Shown here: positions 11,347 to 23,600 of the stretch, in pieces
Position numbering within the stretch: the first letter of the stretch is position 1
Layout: each line of letters opens with the position of its first letter
Assembly: GCA_034440575.1 (NCBI GenBank)
Contig: JAOTOL010001638.1
Location: forward strand, 3,563,501-3,627,500
From: Imbricaverruca yamaguchii
Lineage: Eukaryota; Arthropoda; Thecostraca; Neoverrucidae
DNA length: 64,000 nt
Direction of reading: 5' to 3'
The notes under the pieces: generated by a model
Seen by the model: the letters and a program-made list of their open reading frames with translations, nothing else
What the model was told of the DNA's origin: nothing
Databases searched by the model: none
Position numbers and translations under genes: made by a program

Positions 11347-11478
11347 GTCAGTCGCGCCGCCAGCGTGTCCTTCGCAGGTCAGTCGCGCCGCCAGCGTTCC
11401 CTTCGCAGGTCAGTCGCGCAGCCAGCGTGCCCTTCGCAGGTCAGTCGCGCAGCCAGCGTGCCCTTCGCAGGTCACTCC
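11338..11478 (+). repeat. 31-bp minisatellite repeating the exon C splice donor
   Basis: The string TTCGCAG|GT recurs with exact 31-bp spacing, with GT at 11347, 11378, 11409, 11440 and 11471. The first four continue as GTCAGT and the last as GTCACT. Each unit carries about the last nine exonic bases plus about 22 intronic bases. More diverged traces continue to about 11590. Confidence 0.95.
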
Positions 11479-14410
11479 AGCGGCACGCGCCCTTTGCGGG
11501 CTGGTGTCGTGAGACACTATCCCGGTGTCTCACAAGAACAAAGGCCTGACGTTGCAGGCCGTTCGCGCGTCGGCACGTATCCTTCGCCGGTCAGCGGCGT
11601 TGGCATATTATGACCTCACAAATTCTTCACTCACCAAATGGCACGCCACTCGCAGGAGAGGCATGCATGCGTGGGAGGTCGCCCCGCCGGTTAACGAGGC
11701 CGGTTGCAGATGCGACCGACCGCAGCTGCAGACTTGTCATCCCATTTTTGGGATGCCCCAGTTGCGGGTCAGCCAGCGTCAAGGCCGCGCTACAGGTGAC
11801 CCTGTGTCGAACTGCACGTGATGGTGCCGTGTCGATGTGTTCTCGTGCTGACAACGGGTAGCCGCGTTGCGCTGGCATGAACTATGGGAAGTGACCACAC
11901 CTCGCGAGACGGGTGTTAACATCGGTGGGTGACGTGCTCTTCGGCGAAGTCGGCCGCACCTTGGGAGCTTCATATGTTGGTGGCTGGATGTCCGACAGGA
12001 AGGTTTTAAGCCAATCGTGAACACGATCATCCTTCCCATGTGCTGTACTGACACGCTGCGGCCACCATGCACCGAATCCCCACGGGATCCAGCGAACGGA
12101 CCGGTTTCGACCAGCTGGGAGAGATCAGATCGCAATGTCGGTTGTCTGTAAATCACAAGAAAGCTCTGGGATAGCACGGTCACAAATTGCGCACCAAAGT
12201 CCGCTTCCCATTCAACTGTGAAGTTTGTATCTGTCTATACCACTCATTTAGAATGAATATTGCCCTAGATGCATGTAGACTATAACTTGACAGAAACATT
12301 GCGATATTTGTAATTATGTATGTCCTGAGTTGTCTACCTCGGTATAGTTTTCACCATTTTTCTGTCAAGCATGGAGCAATTAAGATCCGACAAATTTAAT
12401 TCGCGTCCAGGTGTTTTCTACGTTGAATCCTGCCATCTCATCTCCCCAACACAGTACCTGTTCTATCTCGCTACCTTTCTGCAGCCGCCTTGCTGACTTA
12501 CACCACCGGCTCCATGTGTCGAGTCGGCGGAAGCCGGGGACTACGACTGGGTGCACCTGTCTCTAGGTGACGCTGGCGTTGTGTGGGCCCACGTACTTGC
12601 CATGATCATATTTTTTTCGGAGTCCTGGGAGCATACGTCTGTTTAGCTTTGGAATATTCATGAATTGTTTGAATTGTTGGTCAATGTTGAGTGTCGCATT
12701 AAGCGTTTCTCCGGGAAACACGCCCCAGTTCCTCTCCCCGTCTTGCACATGGCAGGACAGGACATCATCGACCCGGAAGAAGTGGCTGACAAGATAGGAT
12801 GTGCCTTGTCCGCACGCTCGGAGAACACATATAACGAGCAATTTTTGAGACACAAGGATCGGTGCGAGGCACGTCCTCTTGATCTTTTCACTACAGACGT
12901 CTTCCAGTACAACATACCATTCTCAATTTCTGAATTAACTGCAGCGATCGGCACACTCAAGAGCGTGGCAGAGGGCCCCGAAACTCTGCATAATGATATA
13001 AAACGTTTGCCAGCTGCTGCTTTAGAAACACTTTTGGAAGCACTAAATGTAAGGTGGACATCCGGCACATTTCCACCTTCATGGCGGGAGGCAATTATAG
13101 TGCCCAAACGTAGACCAAGTAAATCTGGCACGGATCCATTACATTACCGTCCCATCTCACTGACCTGCTCCCTGTGTAAACTGCTTGAAAAAAATGGTGA
13201 ATGCCCGATTGATGTGGTTTTTAGAACGTAACAATCTCCTTACTGTGATACAGAGTGGATTCCGAAAACACCGTAGCACACTTCACCACATTTTAACACT
13301 CGTCTCGGTTGTGCGCTCTGGGTTTATGAAACGCCATCATACAGCAGTAATATTTTTTTTACATTGATGGCGCATATGATACGGCGTGGCGTCACGGGAT
13401 CCTGATGAAGCTGCAGAATATGGGAATCAGAGGTCCCATGGGTGTCTTCTTGTCCAATTTTCTGTCTTCCAGAACGTTTCGCGTCAGAATAGGAAACTCC
13501 CTATCTGGCACTTTTTCACAAGTTAACGGAGTCCCGCAGGGGAGCGTACTAAGCGTTGCATTGTTTGCTATTTCAATTAATGACGTGGGTACATCGCTGC
13601 CAGCTTCCGTAGGGAGAGCGCTTTTCGTGGATGATTTCGCCATATGGTCCTCTTCATGCTCTGTGCACACGGTTGAGAGACTACTCCAGATGGCTGTTCG
13701 GAAGGTGGAGGATTGGTGCAATACAACCGGTTTCGTTATGTCTACATCGAAAACCACCGCTATCCTCTTCTGCCGCAAACGCTCTTGTACTGACCCGGTA
13801 ATTATGCTCAATGGACGCCATATACCATTCAAGCCAGCTGCCAAATTTCTGGGTGGATGGATTGGAACAATGGAACAATGGATTGCCGACTGACATACAT
13901 CACCCACATCAACGATCTTGCAAAGAAATGTGCAAAGCGACTACAAGTAATGCGTACAGTCTCTAGATGTTCGTACGGAGCAGATAGATCTATCTTGGTT
14001 CTTATGTATCGATCGCTCGTGCGTTCTAAAATTGACTATGGATGTTTGATTTATGACTGAGCGTGTGTCACAACCAGGCGTCGCCTTGATGTGATCCACA
14101 ATGCAGCTCTTCGCATCGCTTGGAGCCTTTCGCACTTCACCGGCTGCTAGTGTAATGCTAGAAGTAGACGAGCCACCTCTTGCGCTACGCCATAAGTTAT
14201 TGGGCGCGAGATATGTATGTAATGTCGCACAAATCCGAAACAATCCTGCCTATCGATGGATATTTTCAGAGACATCAAGAGCACGTCACAGGGCTCAGCG
14301 TTGATTACCGTTTCCCACTCGTATGTCCTCGATTCTTCGAGAATGTAATATCCGGCCGCGTTCCATAGCACGTGTAATCATACCGAGCACCCCCTTGGCA
14401 TACTGTCCCA

Positions 14411-15346
14411 GTGAAGACTGACGTGACTTTGACCTGCTCAAAGAAAGGACAGGTAAACCCAGGGGAACTCCGTATGTTAGCATTGGAAAAGATACATGAA
14501 TATTACGACTTTTTGCGCATTTACACAGACTGCTCAAAGTCGGTCTCTGGTGTCGGGTGTGCTTACGTAAGTCGACAAGGTGTTCGATCTTTTTGTTTAC
14601 CGATGCAAGCCTCGATTTTTACCTCCGAACTGTATGCCTTTCTGCAAGCCCTCTATTTTATACAGAAAGACCTGTCCACAAAGCATGTGGTATTCACAGA
14701 CTCTCTTAGCAGTCTCCAGGCACTGGACATCTTTAACCAGGATAACCGACTTGTTCGGATGATTATGAAAATAGTAAAATTCTTACATGACATCGGAAGA
14801 AATATCGTGTTCTGCTGGATTCATAGCCATGTTGGCTGCGCGGGAAACGAAGCTACTGACATAACCGCCAAAGACGCCATTAGCAATGGCCGTGTGGTCC
14901 ATCTACGGCTCCCTCCGAGACATATACATCCTACTATGTTGTCAAGTATACAGTCAGAAAGGCAACGTTCCTGGAATTCTAAGTGTAGTAAGCTCAGGGT
15001 TTTAAAACCGACGCTAGGAAAATGGTTATCCTCTCACCGAACCAAACGTCGGGAAGAAGTAATACTCTGTCGATTGAGAATAGGCCATACCTTTGCAACA
15101 CATAGTTATATGTTGACCGGTGATGACCGTCCCGTATGTCCGCGCTGTTCTAACCCCCTTACCGTGTACCATGTTTTAGTTGGCTGCACACTGCTAGATC
15201 TTCTACGACGCAAGCTTTTAGGACGGTTGAATATCGACTCTTCAATACGTATGCTTATAGGGAACGACTCTGAGGCCGTGTCCTCCGGAAATGTTTTTAT
15301 GTTCATTCGACAAACTCGCCTGGACGTGATATACCCCCACCAGTGA
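14411..15346 (+). pseudogene. LINE RNase H and C-terminal zinc-knuckle fragment
   Basis: This is the longest intact piece of the LINE, about 310 codons. IYTDCS (about 14519-14536) is the first RNase H aspartate motif, with Cys where Gly is usual. SELYAF, VFTDSLSS and WIHSHVGCAGNEATD supply the remaining acidic motifs. The C-terminal part has RLRIGHTFATH and CPRCSNPLTVYHVLVGC, the Cys/His cluster usual after RNase H in such elements. It ends at a TGA at 15344-15346. As part of a broken element it is not expected to be expressed as a functional enzyme. Confidence 0.85.
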
Positions 15347-15390
15347 AGATAATAAGCTATGATAGCAGCACCGTAGATTGATTACAATTC

Positions 15391-15450
15391 AGTTATGGGC
15401 GCAACATGACCCTAGATGTCGAGCGCCCCTAAACTCCAATCCTCCACCAA
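15391..15450 (+). repeat. 3' tail of the LINE
   Basis: About 40 bp after the RNase H stop lies ATGGGCGCAACATGACC, then TGTCGAGCGCCCCTAAAC. The same pattern, without LINE coding sequence, recurs elsewhere in the window, linking those short insertions to this element family. Confidence 0.8.
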
Positions 15451-15665
15451 TGTTGATTGTGAAGAGCGCCTTCTTAGCGTATATATGGTATGCTTCTTAA
15501 GGGCCCATTTGGTTCTCTCCAAATCCAATGTGCCCTTCCTCACTCCCTACCAAATTTGAGAAGCAGGGAAGCCCAGATGGTATCTGTTCGGGAGATTGAG
15601 ATCTGCCCTCCCATGGGTGACACACCATAGCAATACCACGGAAACTGGTGGCTCAGACGTCGTCC

Positions 15666-15730
15666 TCAGGGTTCTGCATGTCCGGTGCAGTCGACGCGCC
15701 CCTAAGCTCCAATAAACAACTGAACCAACC
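15666..15730 (+). mobile_element. short LINE-tail insertion (about 65 bp)
   Basis: Contains TGCAGTCGACGCGCCCCTAA followed by CTCCAATAAACAACTGAACC. The 10-bp string GACGTCGTCC flanks it at 15656-15665 and 15731-15740, a possible target-site duplication. The preceding 200 bp may be older LINE 3' UTR, so the left edge is less sure. Confidence 0.6.
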
Positions 15731-16778
15731 GACGTCGTCCGCGACGATGATGATCGACAAAACTAGGATGATGATCGCTAAAATGTATAGCCATGGCAGT
15801 TGATACACCATGAGCTGGCCGTGATCACTCACACCTTCTCCTTTCCTCCATCCGAGGACGGTACACTAAGCCAAACTCACCAGACACCATCTGAACAACA
15901 CTGAAGTACGTGAATCGATCGCTACACAGACGTTCAGACGAGTCCGTCTGCCTCGTGTCCGCATGTCGATCGGACGGCCTTGGCCAGCCTCGCCACACCT
16001 CGGCGACAGCAGGTGGTCAGCGCCGGCGGTGAGGCGTGCGCCTGCCCGTCCGCCAGACCCGACAGGACCGGCTCACTGTGAGCCTGTTGACCGGTCGAGT
16101 AAGCACGGAACACGTGGCGCGGACCCCCTCCCCTCCCGCGCCGCTGCTCGTTCTGGCAAGGTCGAGCCTGTCACGTGGTGACAGGCTCTCATTCGTTTAT
16201 TGTCATTTCCAATCGCAAGATTTCGGTCCAGTAACTGCAGGATGTGCTCAATGTGCCCTACTAGTTTAGTAGTCGAAACCGGGATGCAACCCAACTATCG
16301 TTATTTTAAGGCCATGAATAACTTAACTGGCTGCAGGACGCATTTGAAAGCAATGTTTCGTCATTGTGTTGCTATTGGTAACAGTTTTAGTGCCGACTTT
16401 ACGGCCAAGTTTGGTTACCTTTCATTCAGTGCGCATATAGCCGTGTCTGTGTGAGATGAAGAGTAGTTCGGTAGGTACAGGAGCGGATCCAGGAATGTTC
16501 GTGTGGCGGACCACATTTCCTTCCTGGGAGGGGCGTCCTTGGTGGTAAAGTTTGTTCAGCGGGGGAAAGGGTACACTCGAGCACCCCAAGCATAGCCGTT
16601 CGTCTGAAAAGGTCGCCATTGACTGGAAAATAATCCATCGAACGTGGAGGGTGAGGTGCATTAGAGCCTTCCCGAAGGCGCGCTTTCCTGGCCGGAGGAG
16701 CGCACCATATTCGATGGAGGAGTTAGTGCATATGCTCCTATTGCCCCCTCCTGCCCCCATGTAGGGGTGTTAATTTCT

Positions 16779-16940
16779 GGTAATTATGGGGGACAATGCA
16801 TGAATGCAGTTGGCAGACCAAAATGGATTGCGGGCATACTTCATGGAATCCCATGTTAAAAGTTGAAATTATATAGGTAAGGCCAAAATTGATGAGCACT
16901 TTCACTCTCAAAAGTGTATAAAACGACACCCCTTCCTCCA
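16779..16940 (+). repeat. dispersed repeat, copy 1
   Basis: Matches 52262-52415 in the same orientation. Shared landmarks are GACCAAAATGG, TCCCATGYT, GTTGAAATTAT, GGCCAA and CTCAAAAGTRTA. The copies are diverged and lack coding potential. The family is unknown. Confidence 0.75.
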
Positions 16941-18949
16941 TGCGTGTCGTGCCCCCGCAGGTGTCAATTTTATCTGAGGTGTCCCACAATATTGTCATAA
17001 CTTAACACGACATCCATAGCCGGGCTTCATGAATGGTTCCACCCCATGGCCCAATCAAATGCTTCCCCAAATAATTTTCATGAACAGACACCCCTCCTCT
17101 TTGAATGGCATACCTTCCTCCTACGCCACTGGAAGCAGCTATTCATGGCAAACGACGAAGCCGTCTCAGTTCATGCCATTGCTTCTTAATCGCGGACCAT
17201 GTCTCCCCCGCCTTTTCTTTCTTCGGCTGCGCTACTGGGTGAGGTGGTTGGATCACGTCCGAGGTGCCACTAAATTGCTAGAGGGTCTGTGTAGAAAATG
17301 GGAATACATTAGTATGTTATGTCGCGTATACGTCGCTATCCCCCACCCCACGTTCCAAAAATAATTGCTGCTTTGTCCCTCACGGCATTGGTGTGAGGAT
17401 GCATACATGTAGTGGGGACCACGGTACCCGGAAGGTTCCAGGGGACTCGTAGAATTTTCAGTTATAGCACCAGCGCTATGTTTTGCATGTAAAGAAAGCA
17501 CCCAACCTTGTTGTTGCCATAACCTAGGGCCAACAAAGGTCCCAGGAGCAGACCCAGCATTTTTCAAGGGAACAGCACCTGCTATAAGCGGAAAAATTTA
17601 TAAACCTTACGGATTCTTAATTTGGTTACAGGGTGAAACCCAATTCCATCGCTCTTCCATGTCCACCACTGGAGGTGTTGTGCACAACTTGGCATGATGC
17701 TTTACACCCTGTAGTAATATTGTGAGCTTCGGGCGACCGCGGGCCGAAATGGGCACTGCGTGCTCGTGCATAGCGCAAGCTCGTCGCGCAGACTTGTCGC
17801 GCCTATTTCTGCCTCACGTGCAAGGTCGCTGCAACGCTCCGCTCGCACGTGAGCCGGCGATTCTGCGTTTGCGCAGAACGGACTGGCAGCCGGTGGCGGC
17901 ACCATTTGCGGAATGCAGGCGCGCGCTGCGTCGACGCATGCACACCTGGCAGTCGTCACCTGCCCCGGCTGGAATTCCGCCTGTCAGGCGCCGTGCGGTG
18001 TCCGGACGCATGGCTTCAAACGTCAGGCGTGGGTAGGTAGGTGACGCCTCTCAGTCTTACTGGGAGATTACGCGCAAATCCCCGCCGGCTAGGCATCATT
18101 GATGATGCTTTGGTCCGAAGATATGTCAGTATCTGCTGTCAGACGCTGCGAAATTTCTCACATCGCCTGGTCTGGGCTGGGCAGGCGGTCGGAACGCAGA
18201 GTGGGGCCGGGCCAACGGCGCTGCACGGCCCGAGCAAATGTTGGCCAATTGTTCGGACATAGCCGAAAACAAGATGAAAGCCGGCGGACGAGCCTGAACC
18301 AGGCGTGGATCCGAGCCAGGCGCCAGTTCAGATGGAGTCAGCCCTCGGCGCTCCAGCAGCCAGTCGAGGCTGGCTTTTTTCCCGTGGCTTGGCGTCTGGA
18401 TGGGTAGTGTAAGCATCCCAGTACTGGATCATCGGTTAATTACGAAAGACTTCGGTCAAGTGAGGATTGCGCCCGACACAAACCCACACTTGTCGGCAAC
18501 GCATTGCCAGACCTGCGACTTGGACTACGTGAGTGAAAAAAAAAACATTAGCAAATGGCTCAGTCTGAAATGCATAGGCCCAGTAGCCGGTCCAGGCAGT
18601 TCTGATCGGTCGGTGTCGTTCTGAAATGCATTTGCTGGGCATCGCCACCATAAAGTAATTTGGGGGTCGATGGAAATGTTAGGTGGGTGATTGGATTTCC
18701 CATGTTATTCCCACCGACTCTCAGTAAATGGCTCCTCTTGGATGTGGTATACAGTTATTCGGATTGGGCGCTGTATGACCAACTCAGTCGATACGCCCAT
18801 GAGCCCAAATAACCACCAACAGTTATTCGGACGTACCCCTTCCCCCACAGGACATGCCTGTATGTGACGGACAGTATAAACAATTCTGTTTGGCTTCCCC
18901 GGTGATAGCCTGGATTGACCAGGCATTAGCAGGGTCTGCTCGGTCGGGG

Positions 18950-19600
18950 GTGGTCGATATTTGCTCGACAAACATCAGCCTGGATTGCCTGGCCGGGCAG
19001 CGGTTTGCGTTCACCGAGCGGGGGGCGGTCGAGGGGCGTCGGACAGCCAGGCCGGGCCGTGTTCCGCGACTCGTGACAGCCGGCCGCCGGCGGCGACTGC
19101 GCCGTAACCGCGGCGTCCGGCCCGCCGGTGACGTCACGGCTGGCCAGAGGCGGCGTCAGCGGCCGGCCGGCGGCGGCAGCGGCGCCACCGCCGCGGCCCA
19201 ATCAGCAGATACGGCGGCTATCTGGGCCGGTCGGCGGTGGCCATGCCACCGGGCCGGTCAGTTCAGGGTCGGCGGCCGACTGGCACGTCGGCGGGTCACT
19301 GCGCAGACGACGGCGGCAGCTGGTTCTGCCAGGCAGCGTCGCAGCGGCTGGGTCCGCCAGTGGGCGCGTCTGGCCGCCGTAGCGTGGCGCGCCGTGGCTC
19401 AGTCGACGCCGCCGGGCCGCGCGATCACGTGACTCGCAGCGCTAGTGCTCGCCACCGAGACGGGAGGCGGTGTTTGCAATTGCGGCCACGTGGTGGTGCC
19501 TGAGCGCGCCGACGGTGGCTGTGGCGCGGCGGCCGCCAGCAGCGCGTGCCCCGGTCCCGGCCAGCGGACACGGACGTGCGCTGGGCCGCCGAGTGCTGCT
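18950..19600. promoter_or_regulatory. CpG-rich patch with a CRE site inside the long intron
   Basis: Very GC-rich DNA dense in CpG (GGCCGGC, GCGGC, CCGCCG), with a perfect TGACGTCA at 19129-19136. It could be an internal promoter of the gene, since vertebrate ANKS1B uses internal promoters. No first exon can be identified, so this is a suggestion only. Confidence 0.3.
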
Positions 19601-21437
19601 GACAGTGCCCTGGAGTGTTGAGTGTTGAATGGCGATTGGCGAGTGTTGAGTAGGTACTCGGGTGTCGAGTAAGCGCTCAGCATATCGCACTGACGCTTGG
19701 AGTGCAGAAACGACACTCGGGAGCGAGAAGAGTGGTCAAGTGGCTAGTCTGATGGTCAGGGATCGACTGTCTCAGAGAAACGCCAAGTGAACTGCGAAAG
19801 GCCTCAGAGGACAGCGGCACCCAGGAAGTATCGAGTACACACCGCGGAACGTGTAGCTCTACTCGAATAGCGTCAGCGTGCACATAAAGACTTGAAGAGT
19901 CTAGGAGAACCCGCGGCGATCTTGTCGGAGGAGTGCTTCAAACGCTGAGTGGCCGTGGAATCGAGCTTCCTCCGCTTCCGGGCGCAGCAGGTGAGCCATC
20001 TCTTGATGCCGACACCCCAAACAAACGGCTGACGACCCTGTGGCAGGAGCCGGACCACCTGGCTACGGCGTCGGGGTTCGGGGTGCTCTTGGTGCTGTGC
20101 CGATCTGCAGGCTCAATACTGTCGACTTGATGTTTTTGCATCAGTTTTTTTCTGGCATTAGTTCGGCACGGTTGTTTTCCACCATGGTTCATGATCAGTT
20201 CCGGTACAGTACTGTCACAAGGACGTGTGATTATATCATTGTATTCTCAGTACCCTGGAAGTGCTGAGTAATTTATTTTCCCTTTCGCTTTCTTGCTTCA
20301 GATGGGATCCTAATGTTATGCTCTGCGGCCAGTTAGCTAATGTTGACTAATGTAATTAGCTGACTGGTATGGCAGTTACGTGACCTGGTAGATAATTGTA
20401 TTCTCGTCGCCGTCGCTGGCCCGCCATATCGCCTTTGATCAAAAGTTCACCAGTCAACCGCCTGGCTTTTTGTTTGCTCTGAAGTGTAACTCACATCATG
20501 GCCTGTCCCAAACCAGAGCCGCAAGTAGAACCGCGATTTTATGAAATGCTGAATTGGTATTGAGAACGAATTCACGGAATTGGAATTATTCATGAGCCCG
20601 CTACCGATCGAGGAAGCCTGTTATGCGGATTCACCGTTTGGAAATCGGTCAGTGCGATGTGGCCAGTGGCCGCTCGGCTGTGATGTGATCTCGTATCGTG
20701 TCCGCTGTAACGGCCGGTACGCCACCTCCACTGTGACATGACTACGCCTCGGCTGTGACACGCAACAGTGTAACTTGGTCTGGCTCTGACCTGCGTGCCG
20801 GCCCTCGGTGACCGGTGGCGAGCGACCTGTACTGGGTGCGCTGACCACCCCGGGGGCGCCGAGCACCATCCGAGCGGCCGAACACGCCCCGACATCGCGC
20901 CACCCGACCCGTGCCGGGCTCAGCTTCCCGCCAGCCGGCTCCGGATGCGCGTCGCCGTGCGTGCCGCGGCCAAGCATTGGCCGCGCTGCGCCCGAGCGTG
21001 CGACGGCTACGGCCGGCTTTCCGCGAACGCCGCCGGCCGGCGCTCATCCTGGGCACCGGTCTCGGGATAACTCACCGAGCGGTGCGGCCGGGCGGCGGTT
21101 ATCGCGTGCAGTCGCGGCAGGGCCGTGACCGCGCCGGCCGGCTGCCGGACGTCGGCCGCTCTGCCCTGCTGCGGCGGCCGTATCGCACGTGGCTGCCTGC
21201 TCTCGGAGCACAAGCGGCGCGAGTCGATCAGACCCTCACCGGGTACATGGCTTGTGGCGGATGTGTGTGTGTGTGTGCAGTGCGGTCGAGTTGTCGTCAC
21301 GCGCGGATGGCGGTCCGGCTGTTCCCGGCCGTAGCAGCTGGTGGGCCGTCTGGGGCTGGTTCAGGGCGCGGACTTGGCTTCGGTTCGGTCTGGCTATGCA
21401 GGTTAGGCTCATCCGAGTGTGGTCTTGATTGAAGGTA

Positions 21438-21672
21438 GGTTTAGACCAGCCATGCCGTGGTCAGGGGCCGGTTCAGTGTTCGGTATCGACTGAAGGTTGG
21501 TTCAGGCCAGCCAAGCCCCGGTCAGAGGCCGGGTGAGTGTCCGGTTTCGACTGAAGGTTGGTTCAGGCCAGCCGTGCCATGGCCAGTGGCTGGGTCTCTA
21601 CTGAAGGTTGGTTCAGGCCAGCCATGCCGTGGCCAGTGGCCGGTTCAGCGGTCGACCTCGACTGAGAGGTTG
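21438..21672. repeat. about 61-bp minisatellite, 4 copies
   Basis: Units begin GGTTCAGGCCAGCC and end CGACTGAAGGTT. One unit is shortened by about 11 bp. It is intronic. Confidence 0.85.
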
Positions 21673-21769
21673 CTGGGGCCGTCGCGGCTCCCGTCGCTCA
21701 TACCTCACCTGGCCGCCGACAGCTGGTTTTTCCTACGCGCCACACCAGGCGCGTGCTGTTTGTCGGGGG

Positions 21770-22545
21770 TGTGGTTGTCTGTCTGTGGGGGGACGCGGTC
21801 GGCGGTATGTATAGCGGTCTGTCTATCTGGCGGGGTTGTGGACTCGGTTGACGGTGCAGCTATCTGTCTGTCTGGGGGGGGGGGTGGACGCGGTCGGTGG
21901 TGTATCTGTCGGTGGGAGAGGGGAGTTGTAAACGCGGCCGGCGGTGTAGCTATCTGTCTGCCTGTGGGGGTTGTGGACGCAGTGGGCGGTGTATGTCCTC
22001 TGTCTGTCTGGGGGAGGCAGTCGGCGGCATATCTGCCTGTCTGTGTCTGTGGGGGATGTGGGCGCGGTCGGCGGTATGTGTCAGCCTGCTTGTCTGGGGG
22101 AGGGGGTCGGCGGTATAGCTGCCTGTGTCTGTCTGTGTCTGTTTGGGGTTGTGGGCGCAGTCGGTGGTATGTGTCAGCCTGCTTGTCTGGGGGAGGGGGT
22201 CGGCGGTATAGCTGCCTGTGGTCTGTGGGGGATGTGGGCGCGGTCGGTGGTATGTGTCAGTCTGCTTGTCTGGGGGAGGGGGTCGGCGGTATAGCTGCCT
22301 GTGTCTGTCTGTGGGGGATGTGGACGCGGTCGGTGGTATGTGCCAGTCTGCCTGTCTGGGGGAGGGGCGGTGATCGGCGGTTCTGTCTGTCTGTCTATGT
22401 CTGTCGTGGACGTTGTGGGTGCGGTCGGCCGTATATATATCTGTCTATATGTCTGTGGGGGGGGTTGTGGACGCGGTCGGCGGTATATGTCTGTATGTCT
22501 ATATATGTCTGTATGTCGGGGGTTGTGGACGCGGTCGGCTGTCGC
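21770..22545. repeat. GT/GTCTG-rich minisatellite, units about 83-93 bp
   Basis: Units contain GGTATGTGTCAGCCTGCTTG, TCTGGGGGAGGGGGTCGGCG, and GATGTGGACGCGGTCGG. The right end degrades into TGTCTG/TATATG. G runs of five to ten bases are frequent. Apparent Cys-rich reading frames are repeat artefacts. Confidence 0.85.
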
Positions 22546-22626
22546 TGTTAGTACCGCTCAACCGCAGCCTGTCCTCGCTGGCCACACCCATACTGCCCGT
22601 GCGGTAGCCAGCTGAGCACTGCTCTG

Positions 22627-22975
22627 CTGCCACCATAGCACTGGTCACTGGCAATCTGAACAGTGGCCACTGACCACCGGAGCACTGGTCATCATTGGTC
22701 ACCGGAACAGTGGTCACTGGTCACCAACACGCTGCTGATTAGCTACTGGAACAGTGGTCATTGGCCATCGGAATGGTGGTCATTGTCCACCGGAACAGTG
22801 GTCACTGGCCACCGGAACAGTGGTCACTGACCACCGGAGCGCTGGTCATCATTGGTCACTGGGCACCGGCACGCTGCTTATTAGCTACTGGAACAGTGGT
22901 CATTGGCCACTGGAACAGTGGGCATTGGGCACCGGAACACTGATGATTAGCCGCTGGAGAAGTGGCCCCTGACTG
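22627..22975. repeat. nested minisatellite of GTGGTCACTGACCAC-like palindromes
   Basis: Short units (CCGGAACAGTGGTCACTGG, TGGTCATCATTGGTCACTGG) are arranged in a longer repeat of roughly 100-130 bp. Several junctions form near-perfect palindromes such as GTGGTCACTGACCAC. Confidence 0.8.
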
Positions 22976-23201
22976 TCTGCCAGTGGCACATGACCCGTAC
23001 GCCGCGGATAGATCTGCACTTTATCTGGTGACTATGACGCCGTCGGGCCGCGTGGTCAGTGTGTGCATCCGTTGCCTGGTCCATATCTAAAACTGGCACA
23101 ATGGCTTTGCGAGGTCAGGCCGCCCTCGATGACAACTCGGACAGAACCATGACAATGTCATGCGTAACGACGTGGCCATGGCCTCTGTCGGAACCCCTAC
23201 T

Positions 23202-23219
23202 TCCCCCCCCCCCCCCCCA
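23202..23219. repeat. poly-C run
   Basis: About 17 consecutive C residues follow CTACTT. Length is likely variable and prone to assembly error. Confidence 0.85.
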
Positions 23220-23359
23220 CAGTCAGCCATCCCCCGCCCCATCTGCCCCGCCCAGTGTCGATGTGACAGGGCGCAGCCTGCAGTGCTGCTCCTCCCCTCC
23301 CCTCTCCTCGCTGTCGGAAGACTCCCCGCTGATTGCACTAAGTGCGTGCGTCGCATATC

Positions 23360-23600
23360 TCGCCATTTGCCACATCAGCGGCGGGCGGCGCGCGCCGCTG
23401 CAGCACAGCCGGGCGGTGCGCGGCCGGACGGGTGGGTGGCGGTGACCGTGCACCGGGCCGGCGACAGTGGAGGGCGCCGCGACGTCTGCACGTCCGCGTG
23501 CATGGCGGCACCGACAGCGCCACGGCTCGGCAGCAGGTGGTCGTCGGCGGGGGTGGCCGCGACTGTGGAGCAGTGACGTCACGGCTGACGTCGGGGACGT
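23360..23600. promoter_or_regulatory. CpG-rich patch with CRE and CRE-like sites
   Basis: Dense CpG (GGCGGGCGGCGCGCGCCGC) followed by TGACGTCA at 23574-23581, then CTGACGTCGG and GGACGTCACGG within 30 bp. This is three CRE-like cores in a row. A possible enhancer or internal promoter; no exon is identified. Confidence 0.3.

Larger units (their letters stand above)
12650..15450 (+). mobile_element. 5'-truncated, frameshifted LINE (RT plus RNase H) with 3' tail
   Basis: Fragments in shifting frames resemble a non-LTR retrotransposon polymerase of the I/Jockey-like group with RNase H. From about 12670 the RT fingers are readable (LHYRPISLTCSLCKLLEK near 13140-13195). A frame change at an A run (about 13190) leads to an IQSGFRKHRST segment, and another at a T run (about 13355) to the palm with GVPQGSVLS and the FVDD active-site box (about 13627-13638). 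Frame breaks at about 13855 and stops from 14058 on separate it from RNase H. No endonuclease or ORF1 is visible, so the copy is 5'-truncated and dead. The 3' end carries the GGGCGCAACATGACC...GCGCCCCTAAACTCC tail shared with the tiny insertions. Clade assignment is by eye. Confidence 0.85.

Noticed and set aside
11549..11821. Further coding sequence after the donor array
   Set aside because: Open frames continue by chance, but joining exon C directly to exon D restores a conserved junction, and nothing conserved follows the array.
12560..13231. Host gene encoded by the 12.66-13.23 kb frame
   Set aside because: Its sequence is reverse-transcriptase finger and palm content, continuous after frame breaks with FVDD and RNase H; it is a transposon.
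18854..21432. Arg/Ala-rich frames in the CpG-rich patches
   Set aside because: High GC makes stops rare on both strands; no domain, no splice phases and overlapping frames in several phases.
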